A DNA stretch of 5,328 nucleotides from NCBI GenBank assembly GCA_959019945.1, contig CAUEQD010000042.1, forward strand, positions 1-5,328. The letters are read 5' to 3'. Under the pieces are notes generated by a model. That model ran no database searches. It was not told the DNA's origin and saw only the letters and a list, made by a program, of their open reading frames with translations. This DNA comes from an uncultured Collinsella sp. Its GTDB lineage: Bacteria > Actinomycetota > Coriobacteriia > Coriobacteriales > Coriobacteriaceae. This document shows, piece by piece, positions 1-5,328 of this stretch. Position 1 is the first letter of the stretch. Each line of letters starts with the position of its first letter. The position numbers and the translations under genes were made by a program.

Positions 1-286
1 GACCGGTCTGGCCGCCCAGCGTGGGCAGCAGCGCGTCCGGGCGCTCTTTCTTGATCACGCGCTCGATAAACTCGGCAGTGATGGGCTCGACATAGGTGCG
101 GTCGGCCAAGCCCGGGTCGGTCATGATGGTCGCCGGGTTGGAATTGACCAGGATAACCTCAAAGCCATCTTCCTTGAGCACCTTGCAGGCCTGGGCGCCG
201 GAGTAATCGAACTCGCAAGCCTGACCAATGACGATGGGGCCCGAACCAATGACGAGGATACGCTTGATGTCAGTACGTTTCGGCAT
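1..286 (-). CDS. carB: Carbamoyl-phosphate synthase large subunit, N-terminal part (partial)
   Basis: Large (synthetase) subunit of carbamoyl-phosphate synthetase. It makes carbamoyl phosphate in the cytosol from bicarbonate, two ATP and ammonia channelled from CarA, feeding pyrimidine and arginine synthesis. Only the first 95 residues are present and the frame leaves the window still open; the family is normally about 1,060-1,100 residues. The visible part begins MPKRTDIKRILVIGSG and contains IGQACEFDYSGAQACK (about residues 20-35) and VNSNPATIMTDP (47-58), then LLPTLGGQTG (86-95). This is the start of the first carboxyphosphate ATP-grasp half and is very close to E. coli CarB as I recall it. 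The ATG at 286-284 follows a GAGGAG Shine-Dalgarno with 7 nt spacing, located inside the last carA codons. The gap to the carA stop is one nucleotide, so the two are almost certainly co-transcribed and translationally coupled. No defect is visible. Confidence 0.97.
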   Translation of the reverse strand, partial: MPKRTDIKRILVIGSGPIVIGQACEFDYSGAQACKVLKEDGFEVILVNSNPATIMTDPGLADRTYVEPITAEFIERVIKKERPDALLPTLGGQTG

Positions 287-287
287 G

Positions 288-1727
288 TTAGTTCTCCTCG
301 GTCTCAGCGGTCTCGGACTCAGCAAAGTTCCAGCCGGCAAGACGGTCCTTCGCGGTGTCGATGTCCAGGTAGTTCTCCTCGCCGTCCATGAGTCGCGTAA
401 AGGCGGTAAAGAGATAGTGGGCATCGGTGGGGCCAGGCGAGGCCTCGGGGTGGTACTGGACCGAGAAGCACGGGGCATCGAGCAGCTGGATGCCCTCGGC
501 GGTGCCGTCGTTGAGGTTCACGTGCGTCAGGCGAATGCGGCCGAAGCGCTCGTTCATCACGACCGGCGCGATTCCGCGGCGCACCCAGATGCGCAGATCT
601 CCATCGGCCGCATGCTCGGTCTCGCCGCCGGAAAGCTCGGGGACAAGCTTGCCCAGACTGGGGAACAGCAGGCCAAAGCCGTGGTTTTGCGCGGTGATCT
701 CCACGCGACGGCTCACCAGATTCATAACCGGCTGGTTACCGCCACGGTGACCGAATTTAAGCTTTTCCATTTGGGCGCCGCAGGCCAGGCTGATCATCTG
801 GTGACCAAGACAAATACCAAAGACCGGCACCTTGCCGATCAGCTGCTGTACCTGCTCGTAGGTCTCCACCACGGCGTCGGGGTCGCCGGGGCCGTTGGAC
901 AAAAAGACGCCATCGGGATTCATCTCGAGCACCTGCTGGGCGGGCGTATCCCACGGCACGACGGTAAGGTCGCAGCCGGCGCGGACCAGCCCCTCCAGAA
1001 TGCCGCGCTTCACACCGCAGTCGTAGGCGACCACTTTGTGACGGGCAGGAGCGGCAGTCGCAAGCGCAAAGTCATGCGTGGCAAGCAGGTCGGCGGCCGC
1101 AAACTCGTGAGGCGCGGGGCAACTTACGGTCTTGACCAGGTTCTCGCCTACCAGCGTGGGCGCTGCGGCCAGACGCTCGGCAAGCTCGTCGACGTCGAAG
1201 ATCTCGGTCGAGATAATGCCCATCTTGGAACCATTGTCGCGCAGATGGCGCACCAGAGCGCGGGTGTCGACACCCTCGATAGCGACGATGCCGTGAGCGC
1301 GCAGGTACTCCGGCACGCTGACGGCCGAGCGCCAGTTAGAAGGCGTGGCGCACATGTCGCGAACGATCATGCCGCGCATAGCCGGAGCGCTCGCAGGGCG
1401 CACGGCGTCGCCGGGGAAGGCCGACTGGACATCGGTCTCGTCGATACCGTAATTGCCGATCTGCGGATAGGTCATGGTTACAATTTGGCCGGCATAACTC
1501 GGGTCGGTCATGACCTCAAAGTAGCCCTCGAGCGAAGTGTTGAAGCAGACTTCGCCGGTCGCGGTGCCCTCGGCGCCGCATGCACGTCCATAAAAAATGG
1601 TCCCATCCTCAAGATACAGGATACAGGGACCGCAGGTGCCCTTGCTGGTTTTGGCCAGCATACGCTGGCAAAGCTCGCTGGGCGCGAAGGTGCGGGCGGC
1701 AGCGCCCGCGGTATGGTTGTTCGCCAT
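288..1727 (-). CDS. carA: Carbamoyl-phosphate synthase small (glutaminase) subunit
   Basis: Hydrolyses glutamine and passes the ammonia to CarB. The protein has 479 residues. The small-subunit N-terminal domain covers about residues 33-200 (LEDGTIFYGRA at 39-49, FNTSLEGYFEVMTDPSY at 62-78, VDTRALVRHLRD at 153-164). The class I glutamine amidotransferase domain covers about 230-445: LSNGPGDPD at 276-284, nucleophile Cys306 in GICLGHQ, and His426 and Glu428 in QYHPEASPGP. The triad is intact. E. coli CarA has about 382 residues. The extra length here is about 30 residues at the N-terminus, about 36 between AQNHGF (346-351) and the LTHVNLNDGT segment (400-409), and an acidic C-terminal tail ending ETAETEEN. 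I chose the ATG at 1727-1725 because GGAAGGAG lies 4 nt upstream; an in-frame GTG at 1748 would put that site inside the gene. It is the first gene of its transcript, with carB 1 nt downstream. Regulation by PyrR is inferred from the leader. Confidence 0.97.
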   Translation of the reverse strand: MANNHTAGAAARTFAPSELCQRMLAKTSKGTCGPCILYLEDGTIFYGRACGAEGTATGEVCFNTSLEGYFEVMTDPSYAGQIVTMTYPQIGNYGIDETDVQSAFPGDAVRPASAPAMRGMIVRDMCATPSNWRSAVSVPEYLRAHGIVAIEGVDTRALVRHLRDNGSKMGIISTEIFDVDELAERLAAAPTLVGENLVKTVSCPAPHEFAAADLLATHDFALATAAPARHKVVAYDCGVKRGILEGLVRAGCDLTVVPWDTPAQQVLEMNPDGVFLSNGPGDPDAVVETYEQVQQLIGKVPVFGICLGHQMISLACGAQMEKLKFGHRGGNQPVMNLVSRRVEITAQNHGFGLLFPSLGKLVPELSGGETEHAADGDLRIWVRRGIAPVVMNERFGRIRLTHVNLNDGTAEGIQLLDAPCFSVQYHPEASPGPTDAHYLFTAFTRLMDGEENYLDIDTAKDRLAGWNFAESETAETEEN

Positions 1728-1731
1728 AATT

Positions 1732-1739
1732 CTCCTTCC
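1732..1739 (-). promoter_or_regulatory. carA Shine-Dalgarno, embedded in the PyrR-type hairpin
   Basis: GGAAGGAG on the minus strand, followed by AATT and the ATG at 1727-1725. It settles the carA start against the in-frame upstream GTG (1748-1746). Its AAGG (1737-1734) can pair with CCUU at 1764-1761, which would hide the site when the leader hairpin forms. Confidence 0.85.
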
Positions 1740-1764
1740 CGGTCTCACAGGACCGGCTTAAAGG
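1734..1764 (-). promoter_or_regulatory. Putative PyrR-binding RNA element overlapping the carA ribosome binding site
   Basis: On the minus-strand transcript the leader folds in three parts. The lower stem is CCUU (1764-1761) with AAGG (1737-1734). There is then an internal loop region. The upper stem is GGUC (1754-1751) with GACC (1744-1741), extendable by CC/GG to six pairs, capped by the hexaloop CUGUGA (1750-1745). The known PyrR-binding consensus is ARUCCNGNGAGGYU with a CNGNGA hexaloop and a purine-rich 3' bulge. Here GGUCCUGUGAGACC keeps the hexaloop exactly; A-to-G, G-to-A and U-to-C departures fall in the stem and leave pairing intact. The element's 3' arm is the carA Shine-Dalgarno. 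No terminator follows before the start codon. By family knowledge, UMP-bound PyrR would stabilise this fold and block initiation, as in the translational repression described for mycobacterial pyr leaders. The match is seen directly; PyrR binding is inferred. Confidence 0.78.
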
Positions 1765-1777
1765 TGTGTAGTTAGGC

Positions 1778-1799
1778 CTCGCGGTATTGTAACCGCAAG
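1778..1799 (-). promoter_or_regulatory. Inverted repeat around a TACAAT, possible carA core promoter or leader hairpin
   Basis: CTTGCGGT (1799-1792) and ACCGCGAG (1785-1778) pair over eight positions with one G-T wobble, around the six bases TACAAT (1791-1786). TACAAT matches five of six bases of the -10 consensus. If it is the -10, transcription would start near 1780-1778 and leave a leader of about 52 nt that begins just before the PyrR-type element. Against this, no recognisable -35 sits 16-18 bp upstream (the bases there are around AACGCCAT). An alternative is a weak TTGATG (1826-1821) paired with CATGCT (1803-1798). The repeat could instead be a protein-binding palindrome or a transcribed hairpin. 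Confidence 0.3.
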
Positions 1800-1837
1800 C
1801 ATGCCTCATGGCGTTAATTTCATCAAATTGTTTACGA

Positions 1838-1873
1838 AATGATAATTATGACTTTCTATGCATAATGATTATT
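1838..1873. promoter_or_regulatory. AT-rich inverted repeat upstream of carA, possible operator
   Basis: Within a strikingly AT-rich stretch (about 1811-1876) in otherwise GC-rich DNA, ATTATG (1845-1850) and CATAAT (1861-1866) form a perfect 6-bp inverted repeat with a 10-bp spacer. In addition, AATGATAAT (1838-1846) and AATGATTAT (1864-1872) form a near-exact direct repeat 26 bp apart. The location upstream of carAB would suit a transcription factor site, for example the arginine repressor ArgR, whose boxes are AT-rich imperfect palindromes, or an UP-element. The sequence is not a clear ARG-box match, so no regulator is assigned. Confidence 0.3.
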
Positions 1874-1888
1874 TAATCCCCGTCCCAG

Positions 1889-1929
1889 AAAAATTATCCC
1901 GCGTGGGCTTGTGACTCACGCGGGATAAT
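1889..1929 (-). terminator. Rho-independent terminator of the ABC exporter / membrane protein transcript
   Basis: Read on the minus strand, ATTATCCCGCGTG (1929-1917) and CACGCGGGATAAT (1905-1893) form a perfect 13-bp stem with an 11-nt loop. It is followed directly by a run of five T (1893-1889, one base shared with the stem). It starts 6 bp after the stop codon of the preceding gene (1938-1936). On the plus strand there is no T-run after the stem, so it is directional. It separates the upstream transcript from the carA regulatory region. Confidence 0.92.
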
Positions 1930-1935
1930 GGCCTC

Positions 1936-2901
1936 TTACTTTTGCTTGTCCTGTTCCAGCAGATCGGACGGTGAGCGATCGGGCTTGCCGCCGCGGAAAA
2001 TCTCGCGGCCATGCAGACGATGCTCCAGGTCACGTTCGGCCTTTTCCTCGTCAATCTTGGTCTGGCTCACCACCGGGTCCTCGATCAGCGACGAAACCGA
2101 GTTCACCTGTTTTTGAATGCGCTCGGCAATGGTGTCGTCCATGCTTACGATGCGCATCTTCCAGTCGATACTCGTGGCGTTGGATGAGCTCTTGGTCCAC
2201 ACGAACGTCAAAATGGCGCTCTGATGACCCCGCGCGGGAAACATGCCAAAAAAGGAATCGTGCTGAATGTTGCTATCCTCGTCGATATAGGCGTGAACGT
2301 TATACACCACGCGGTCAATCTTGTCGTTGAGCAGGGCGTTGGTCGCAAGCGCCGCGGCCTGGATCTGCCCGTTGGACAGCAGCTCGAGCTCGTTGGCAGA
2401 CGATGTGTCCAACACCGTCACCTCGACCGTGCCCGTGCGTTCATCGGCTTCATCGACGGTGAAGTCGAGCGGGAACTGCGTAAAGCCGTTGCCCCATTCA
2501 AGTCCACCCTTGAGCGCGGTCGAGACGGTATCGACCGAAACGCTCTCGGACAGGTTGGCGGTGTTCAGACGACGCATCACGCCGTAGCCAATCTGCATGC
2601 CCACGATCAGCACCAAAATACCGATGACCACGGCCATCGCGGTCTTCGTAATGGTATGGCTCACCTGCGAGCCCGAAGGATCGTCCTCGGACAGCGGGTC
2701 GATATGTTTTGCCTGGCTCGCGCGGTCCTCGCTGCGCAGCTGCGCTAGCGCCGCTTTGTCACCGCGCTTGGCCGCAGCCTCCTTCTCACGCATGCGCTCG
2801 GTACGCTTTTTGGCGAGCGTGGGATCCAAGACGCCGGATGCATCGATTTCGGAGAATAACTCCGTCACTTCTTCCGGAGTCAAAGGGTTCTTGTCAGCCA
2901 T
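1936..2901 (-). CDS. Single-span membrane-anchored protein of unknown function
   Basis: I do not recognise a named family in this 321-residue protein. Residues 1-85 are hydrophilic and predicted helical, with a strongly basic and acidic stretch at about 31-50 (KKRTERMREKEAAAKRGDK). One hydrophobic segment (about 87-109, AMAVVIGILVLIVGMQIGYG) is the only membrane span. It is followed by a domain of about 150 residues with alternating strand-like and helical stretches (GTVEVTVLD near 157-165, ILTFVW near 230-235, IDWKMRIVSMDD near 245-256) and a charged C-terminal tail (283-321). The long charged N-terminus suggests N-inside with the main domain outside, though Arg110-Arg111 after the span argue mildly the other way. 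There is no signal peptidase site or lipobox. The ATG at 2901-2899 has AGGAAG just upstream. It begins 19 bp after the ABC exporter gene, so it is probably co-transcribed and may be an accessory to that transporter, but this is inference from position only. A strong terminator follows the stop. Confidence 0.85.
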   Translation of the reverse strand: MADKNPLTPEEVTELFSEIDASGVLDPTLAKKRTERMREKEAAAKRGDKAALAQLRSEDRASQAKHIDPLSEDDPSGSQVSHTITKTAMAVVIGILVLIVGMQIGYGVMRRLNTANLSESVSVDTVSTALKGGLEWGNGFTQFPLDFTVDEADERTGTVEVTVLDTSSANELELLSNGQIQAAALATNALLNDKIDRVVYNVHAYIDEDSNIQHDSFFGMFPARGHQSAILTFVWTKSSSNATSIDWKMRIVSMDDTIAERIQKQVNSVSSLIEDPVVSQTKIDEEKAERDLEHRLHGREIFRGGKPDRSPSDLLEQDKQK

Positions 2902-2920
2902 AAACTTCCTGTCATATCAA

Positions 2921-4693
2921 TCAGTCGAGCTCGTGCGCACGCGCACCTTCGAACTGCATTCGATAGTAACGGGCATAGGTGCCGCCACGGGCGAGAAGCT
3001 CCTCGTGCGTGCCACGCTCCACAACGCGACCATGCTCAACGGTCGCAATCTCATCGGCGTGTTTAATGGTCGAGAGACGGTGGGCGATGATGATTGTGGT
3101 ACGGCCGCGTGCCAGCTCTTCGAGCGACTCCTGCACCGCCTCCTCGCTCTCGTTATCCAAAGCACTCGTCGCCTCGTCCAAGATCAAGATTTTGGGATTC
3201 TTGAGAAACACACGCGCGATGGCAACGCGCTGCTTCTGTCCGCCCGAAAGACGGCTGCCGCGCTCGCCCACGACCGTGTCATAGCCCTGTGGAAGCGACT
3301 CGATAAAGGCATCGATGTTGGCGCGACGGGCCGCCTCGGCGATCTCTTCCGCCGTAGCGCCCGGCTTGCCGTAGGCGATGTTCTCGCCAATCGTGCCGTC
3401 AAACAGATAGACATCCTGCTGCACCAGGCCGATGGCGCGACGCAGGCTCTGCTGCGTCACATCGCGCACGTCCTGGCCGTCGATGCTAATGGATCCGGCA
3501 GCCACGTCATAAAAGCGCGGCAGCAGCGAACAGGTCGTGGACTTGCCACCGCCCGAAGGGCCAACCAAAGCGATGGTCTGCCCGGGCTTGATGGACAGAT
3601 CCATATGGTCGATAACGGGACGCTCGTCGGCATCGCCCTCGCCCAGCTCAACGTCCTCGTAGTTAAAGCACACGTCGTGATACTCCACGGCGCCGGCAGT
3701 CACCTGCAGATCCGTGGCGCCCGGCTTGTCCTGAATATCCGGGGCGGTCGAAAGCACCTCGTCCATGCGCTTAAAGCCGGCGATGGCCTTCTGATACGTC
3801 TCGGCCGAGTTGACGAGTGTCTCAAGCGGCGTGCAGAACAGCGAAATGTAGAGCGCGAAGGTCGCCATATCGACCGCCTGCAGCTGGCCTTGCGCCACCA
3901 GCCAACCGCCGAGCAGCACCACGATCACGTAGAGCACGCCCGAAAGCAGGCCATACGTCGCGGTGTAAACGCCCATGGCGTGATACATGTTCTCCTTGGA
4001 CGAGAGATAGCGATTGTTGGAGGCGCGGAACTTGGAGCGCTCGGTCTCTTCATTCGCAAAGCTCTTGACCACGCGCATGCCGGCCAGTGAGTCCTGTAGC
4101 TGTGCATTGATGCCGCTGATCTTTTTACGGTTGTCGCTAAAGACCTCGCGCATGCGCATGTTCTGCCAAAACATGATGACCGCAAACGCTGCCGTCACCA
4201 CAGCCATGGCGAGCGCGAGCACCGGCGCGATGGTAAAGAGGATCACAAACGAGCCGATAATCTCGATACCGCAGATGATGATCCACTCGGGCACGTGATG
4301 TGCCGCCTCGCAGATATCGAACAGGTCGTTGACCACGCGGCTCATCATATCGCCCGAGCTGTTGCGATCGAAGTACGCAAAGCTAAAGCGCTCATACTGG
4401 TCGAACAGGTCCTCGCGCATCTTGGACTCCATGCGCGCGCCCATCACGTGGCCCCAATAGCTCACAAAGTAGCGGCAGGCGCAGCGGATGGCATACATCA
4501 GCACCAAGCCCACCGCGATCATACCGAGCGCCTGCATAATGGCAACCTGACCCTGGGTAAAGAGCCCACCGGTCAGATTGCGCAGAATGATAGGAAACGC
4601 CAGGTCAATAGCAGCAAGCACCAGAGCGCAAACAGTATCAGCAACAAAAAGCCCCATCTGGGGCTCGTAATACGAAAGAAACCTCTTCAGCAT
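2921..4693 (-). CDS. ABC exporter half-transporter (fused membrane and ATPase domains)
   Basis: A complete 590-residue type I ABC exporter subunit that should work as a dimer in the cytoplasmic membrane, using ATP to export a substrate. The membrane domain covers about residues 1-310, with six hydrophobic segments near 13-37, 56-78, 137-156, 158-176, 244-267 and 273-292. The ATPase domain covers about 335-585: Walker A GPSGGGKST (378-386, Lys384), Q-loop LVQQD (423-427), signature LSGGQ (482-486), Walker B ILILDE with catalytic Glu507, D-loop SALD (510-513) and switch His538 in AHRLST. All motifs are intact, so it should be active. An acidic loop at 346-357, just after the expected A-loop aromatic (Tyr345), is longer than usual. 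The start ATG (4693-4691) follows GAGG at about 5 nt. The family includes lipid, drug and peptide exporters; nothing here fixes the substrate, and no partner half-transporter is adjacent in the window. The gene 19 bp downstream is likely in the same transcript. Confidence 0.96.
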   Translation of the reverse strand: MLKRFLSYYEPQMGLFVADTVCALVLAAIDLAFPIILRNLTGGLFTQGQVAIMQALGMIAVGLVLMYAIRCACRYFVSYWGHVMGARMESKMREDLFDQYERFSFAYFDRNSSGDMMSRVVNDLFDICEAAHHVPEWIIICGIEIIGSFVILFTIAPVLALAMAVVTAAFAVIMFWQNMRMREVFSDNRKKISGINAQLQDSLAGMRVVKSFANEETERSKFRASNNRYLSSKENMYHAMGVYTATYGLLSGVLYVIVVLLGGWLVAQGQLQAVDMATFALYISLFCTPLETLVNSAETYQKAIAGFKRMDEVLSTAPDIQDKPGATDLQVTAGAVEYHDVCFNYEDVELGEGDADERPVIDHMDLSIKPGQTIALVGPSGGGKSTTCSLLPRFYDVAAGSISIDGQDVRDVTQQSLRRAIGLVQQDVYLFDGTIGENIAYGKPGATAEEIAEAARRANIDAFIESLPQGYDTVVGERGSRLSGGQKQRVAIARVFLKNPKILILDEATSALDNESEEAVQESLEELARGRTTIIIAHRLSTIKHADEIATVEHGRVVERGTHEELLARGGTYARYYRMQFEGARAHELD

Positions 4694-4724
4694 GTGATCC
4701 TCAAAGAAATATCAGCAACGTAAG

Positions 4725-4762
4725 GCCCTGGGACAAAGCAATCAGTAGTACTGTCCCAGGGC
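4725..4762 (-). terminator. Perfect 11-bp hairpin after the Nudix gene, lacking a T-tract
   Basis: GCCCTGGGACA (4725-4735) and TGTCCCAGGGC (4752-4762) are perfect inverted repeats with a 16-nt loop. The hairpin begins 12 nt past the Nudix stop codon. On the minus strand it is followed by CTTACGTTGC, and on the plus strand by TATCCCC, so neither side has the T-run of a classical terminator. Position and stem strength suggest an inefficient terminator or an mRNA 3'-end stabilising or processing hairpin between the Nudix and ABC exporter genes. Confidence 0.5.
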
Positions 4763-4774
4763 TATCCCCACTCG

Positions 4775-5328
4775 TTAAAGCTCCGTGCCCCCAAGGCGGT
4801 GCGCGATGCTATCGCAGGCCAAGGCGCCCACGACAGTCTTGGCGTCTTCGATCTTGCCGTCGAGCACAGCATCGATCAGCTCGTGCAGCGGCACCAGGTC
4901 CACGTTGACGAACTCGTCATCATCGGGGTTGGGCGCGTCGAACTCGAGCTTCGTAGCCAGGTAGATGTGAATGATCTCGTCGCAGAAGCCGCAGGTCGTG
5001 ACGATCGACGTCAAAAAGCGGATGCGGCCGGCCCTAAAGCCCGTCTCCTCGTGCAGCTCGCGCTTGGCGCAATCGAGCGGATCCTCGCCCGGATCGAGCT
5101 TGCCGGCGGGAATCTCGACCGTCACGCGGTCGATGGCGGTACGGTACTGACGCACTAGCACAATCTTGCCGCTCTCGGTCAGCGCCACAACGGCCGCCGC
5201 ACCTGGATGGCGAATGATGTCGCGGGCGCTGCGGTGGCCGTTGGGCAGCTCAACCTCAAGACGGTGGACATCGAGGATCTTGCCCTTCCAGGCGCACTCC
5301 TCCGAAAGAATCTTCTCGTGCAGCTCGG
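4775..5328 (-). CDS. Nudix hydrolase, ADP-ribose pyrophosphatase type (partial, 5' end missing)
   Basis: The last 183 residues of a Nudix enzyme resembling the ADP-ribose pyrophosphatase NudF, which cleaves ADP-ribose to AMP and ribose 5-phosphate in the cytosol with divalent metal. The frame is open from 5326 to the TAA at 4777-4775. The visible protein starts ELHEKILSEE and shows the family pattern: LEVELPNGHRSARDIIRHPG (about 23-42), VLVRQYR (56-62), EIPAGKLDPGE (71-81), then a complete Nudix box GX5EX7REUXEEXGU at residues 75-97 with the metal-binding REXXEE (Arg89, Glu90, Glu93, Glu94). Further on are TTCGFCDEIIHIYLA (110-124) and DDEFV (136-140), matching the family's later conserved block. 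Compared with B. subtilis NudF only a few N-terminal residues seem to be missing beyond the window edge. An internal GTG at 5188 is in frame but would cut off the N-terminal domain and is not the start. The substrate is assigned by resemblance; related sugar-nucleotide hydrolases cannot be excluded. Confidence 0.93.
   Translation of the reverse strand, partial: ELHEKILSEECAWKGKILDVHRLEVELPNGHRSARDIIRHPGAAAVVALTESGKIVLVRQYRTAIDRVTVEIPAGKLDPGEDPLDCAKRELHEETGFRAGRIRFLTSIVTTCGFCDEIIHIYLATKLEFDAPNPDDDEFVNVDLVPLHELIDAVLDGKIEDAKTVVGALACDSIAHRLGGTEL

Noticed and set aside
1725..1748. In-frame GTG at 1748-1746 as the carA start
   Set aside because: It would place the GGAAGGAG Shine-Dalgarno and half of the PyrR-type hairpin inside the coding region. 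The ATG at 1727-1725 has ideal spacing to that site.
228..1775. 515-codon open frame on the plus strand opposite carA
   Set aside because: It is antisense to an unambiguous carA with an intact catalytic triad. Its translation is low-complexity and Arg/Gly/His/Ala rich, with no recognisable domain. Long antisense frames are expected opposite GC-biased genes.
2820..2870. EF-hand-like segment FSEIDASGVLD near residues 16-26 of the membrane-anchored protein
   Set aside because: The glycine and acidic spacing do not match the 12-residue calcium loop (Gly falls at position 4 instead of 6, and there is no Glu at position 12).
2597..4090. 497-codon open frame on the plus strand opposite the ABC exporter and the membrane protein
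   Set aside because: It runs across two well-supported minus-strand genes and their junction, has no domain signature, and has no convincing ribosome binding site. It is a codon-bias shadow.
4708..4736. TTGTCC-N17-GATATT as a promoter for the ABC exporter
   Set aside because: Each hexamer matches only four of six bases. The implied start would fall on the Shine-Dalgarno at about 4702-4699, and the -35 overlaps the hairpin arm.
5186..5188. GTG as the start of the Nudix protein
   Set aside because: The same frame continues open to the window edge and encodes conserved NudF-type N-terminal sequence (LEVELPNG, DIIRHPG), so the true start lies beyond 5328.

Overview
The window is a fairly GC-rich bacterial chromosome segment in which every supported gene lies on the minus strand, so it reads biologically from position 5328 down to 1. 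The GC-rich third positions, the CarA sequence with its lineage-type insertion, and the gene styles suggest an actinobacterium of the class Coriobacteriia (Collinsella or a close relative). That placement is pattern recognition from the protein sequences and was not tested by a search.

Layout in transcription order: (1) 5328-4775, the 3' part of a Nudix hydrolase of the ADP-ribose pyrophosphatase type (5' end outside the window); (2) 4774-4694, a short gap holding a perfect 11-bp hairpin without a T-tract; (3) 4693-2921, a complete ABC exporter half-transporter; (4) 19 bp later, 2901-1936, a single-span membrane-anchored protein of unknown function, probably in the same transcript; (5) 1929-1889, a strong rho-independent terminator closing that transcript; (6) 1888-1728, an AT-rich upstream region and leader for the pyrimidine genes; (7) 1727-288, carA; (8) after a 1-nt gap, the first 95 codons of carB (286-1), which runs out of the window.

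carA and carB encode the two subunits of carbamoyl-phosphate synthetase, the entry point of pyrimidine and arginine synthesis. The most informative non-coding element is the carA leader. It contains a sequence and fold matching the PyrR-binding RNA element: upper stem GGUC/GACC, hexaloop CUGUGA, lower stem CCUU/AAGG. Its 3' side is the carA Shine-Dalgarno itself. No transcription terminator lies between it and the start codon, so the arrangement predicts PyrR-dependent translational repression of carAB rather than attenuation. CarA also carries a roughly 36-residue insertion in its glutaminase domain and an N-terminal extension of about 30 residues.

No RNA genes, mobile elements, CRISPR arrays or long repeats were seen. 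No gene-free stretch exceeds 300 bases.
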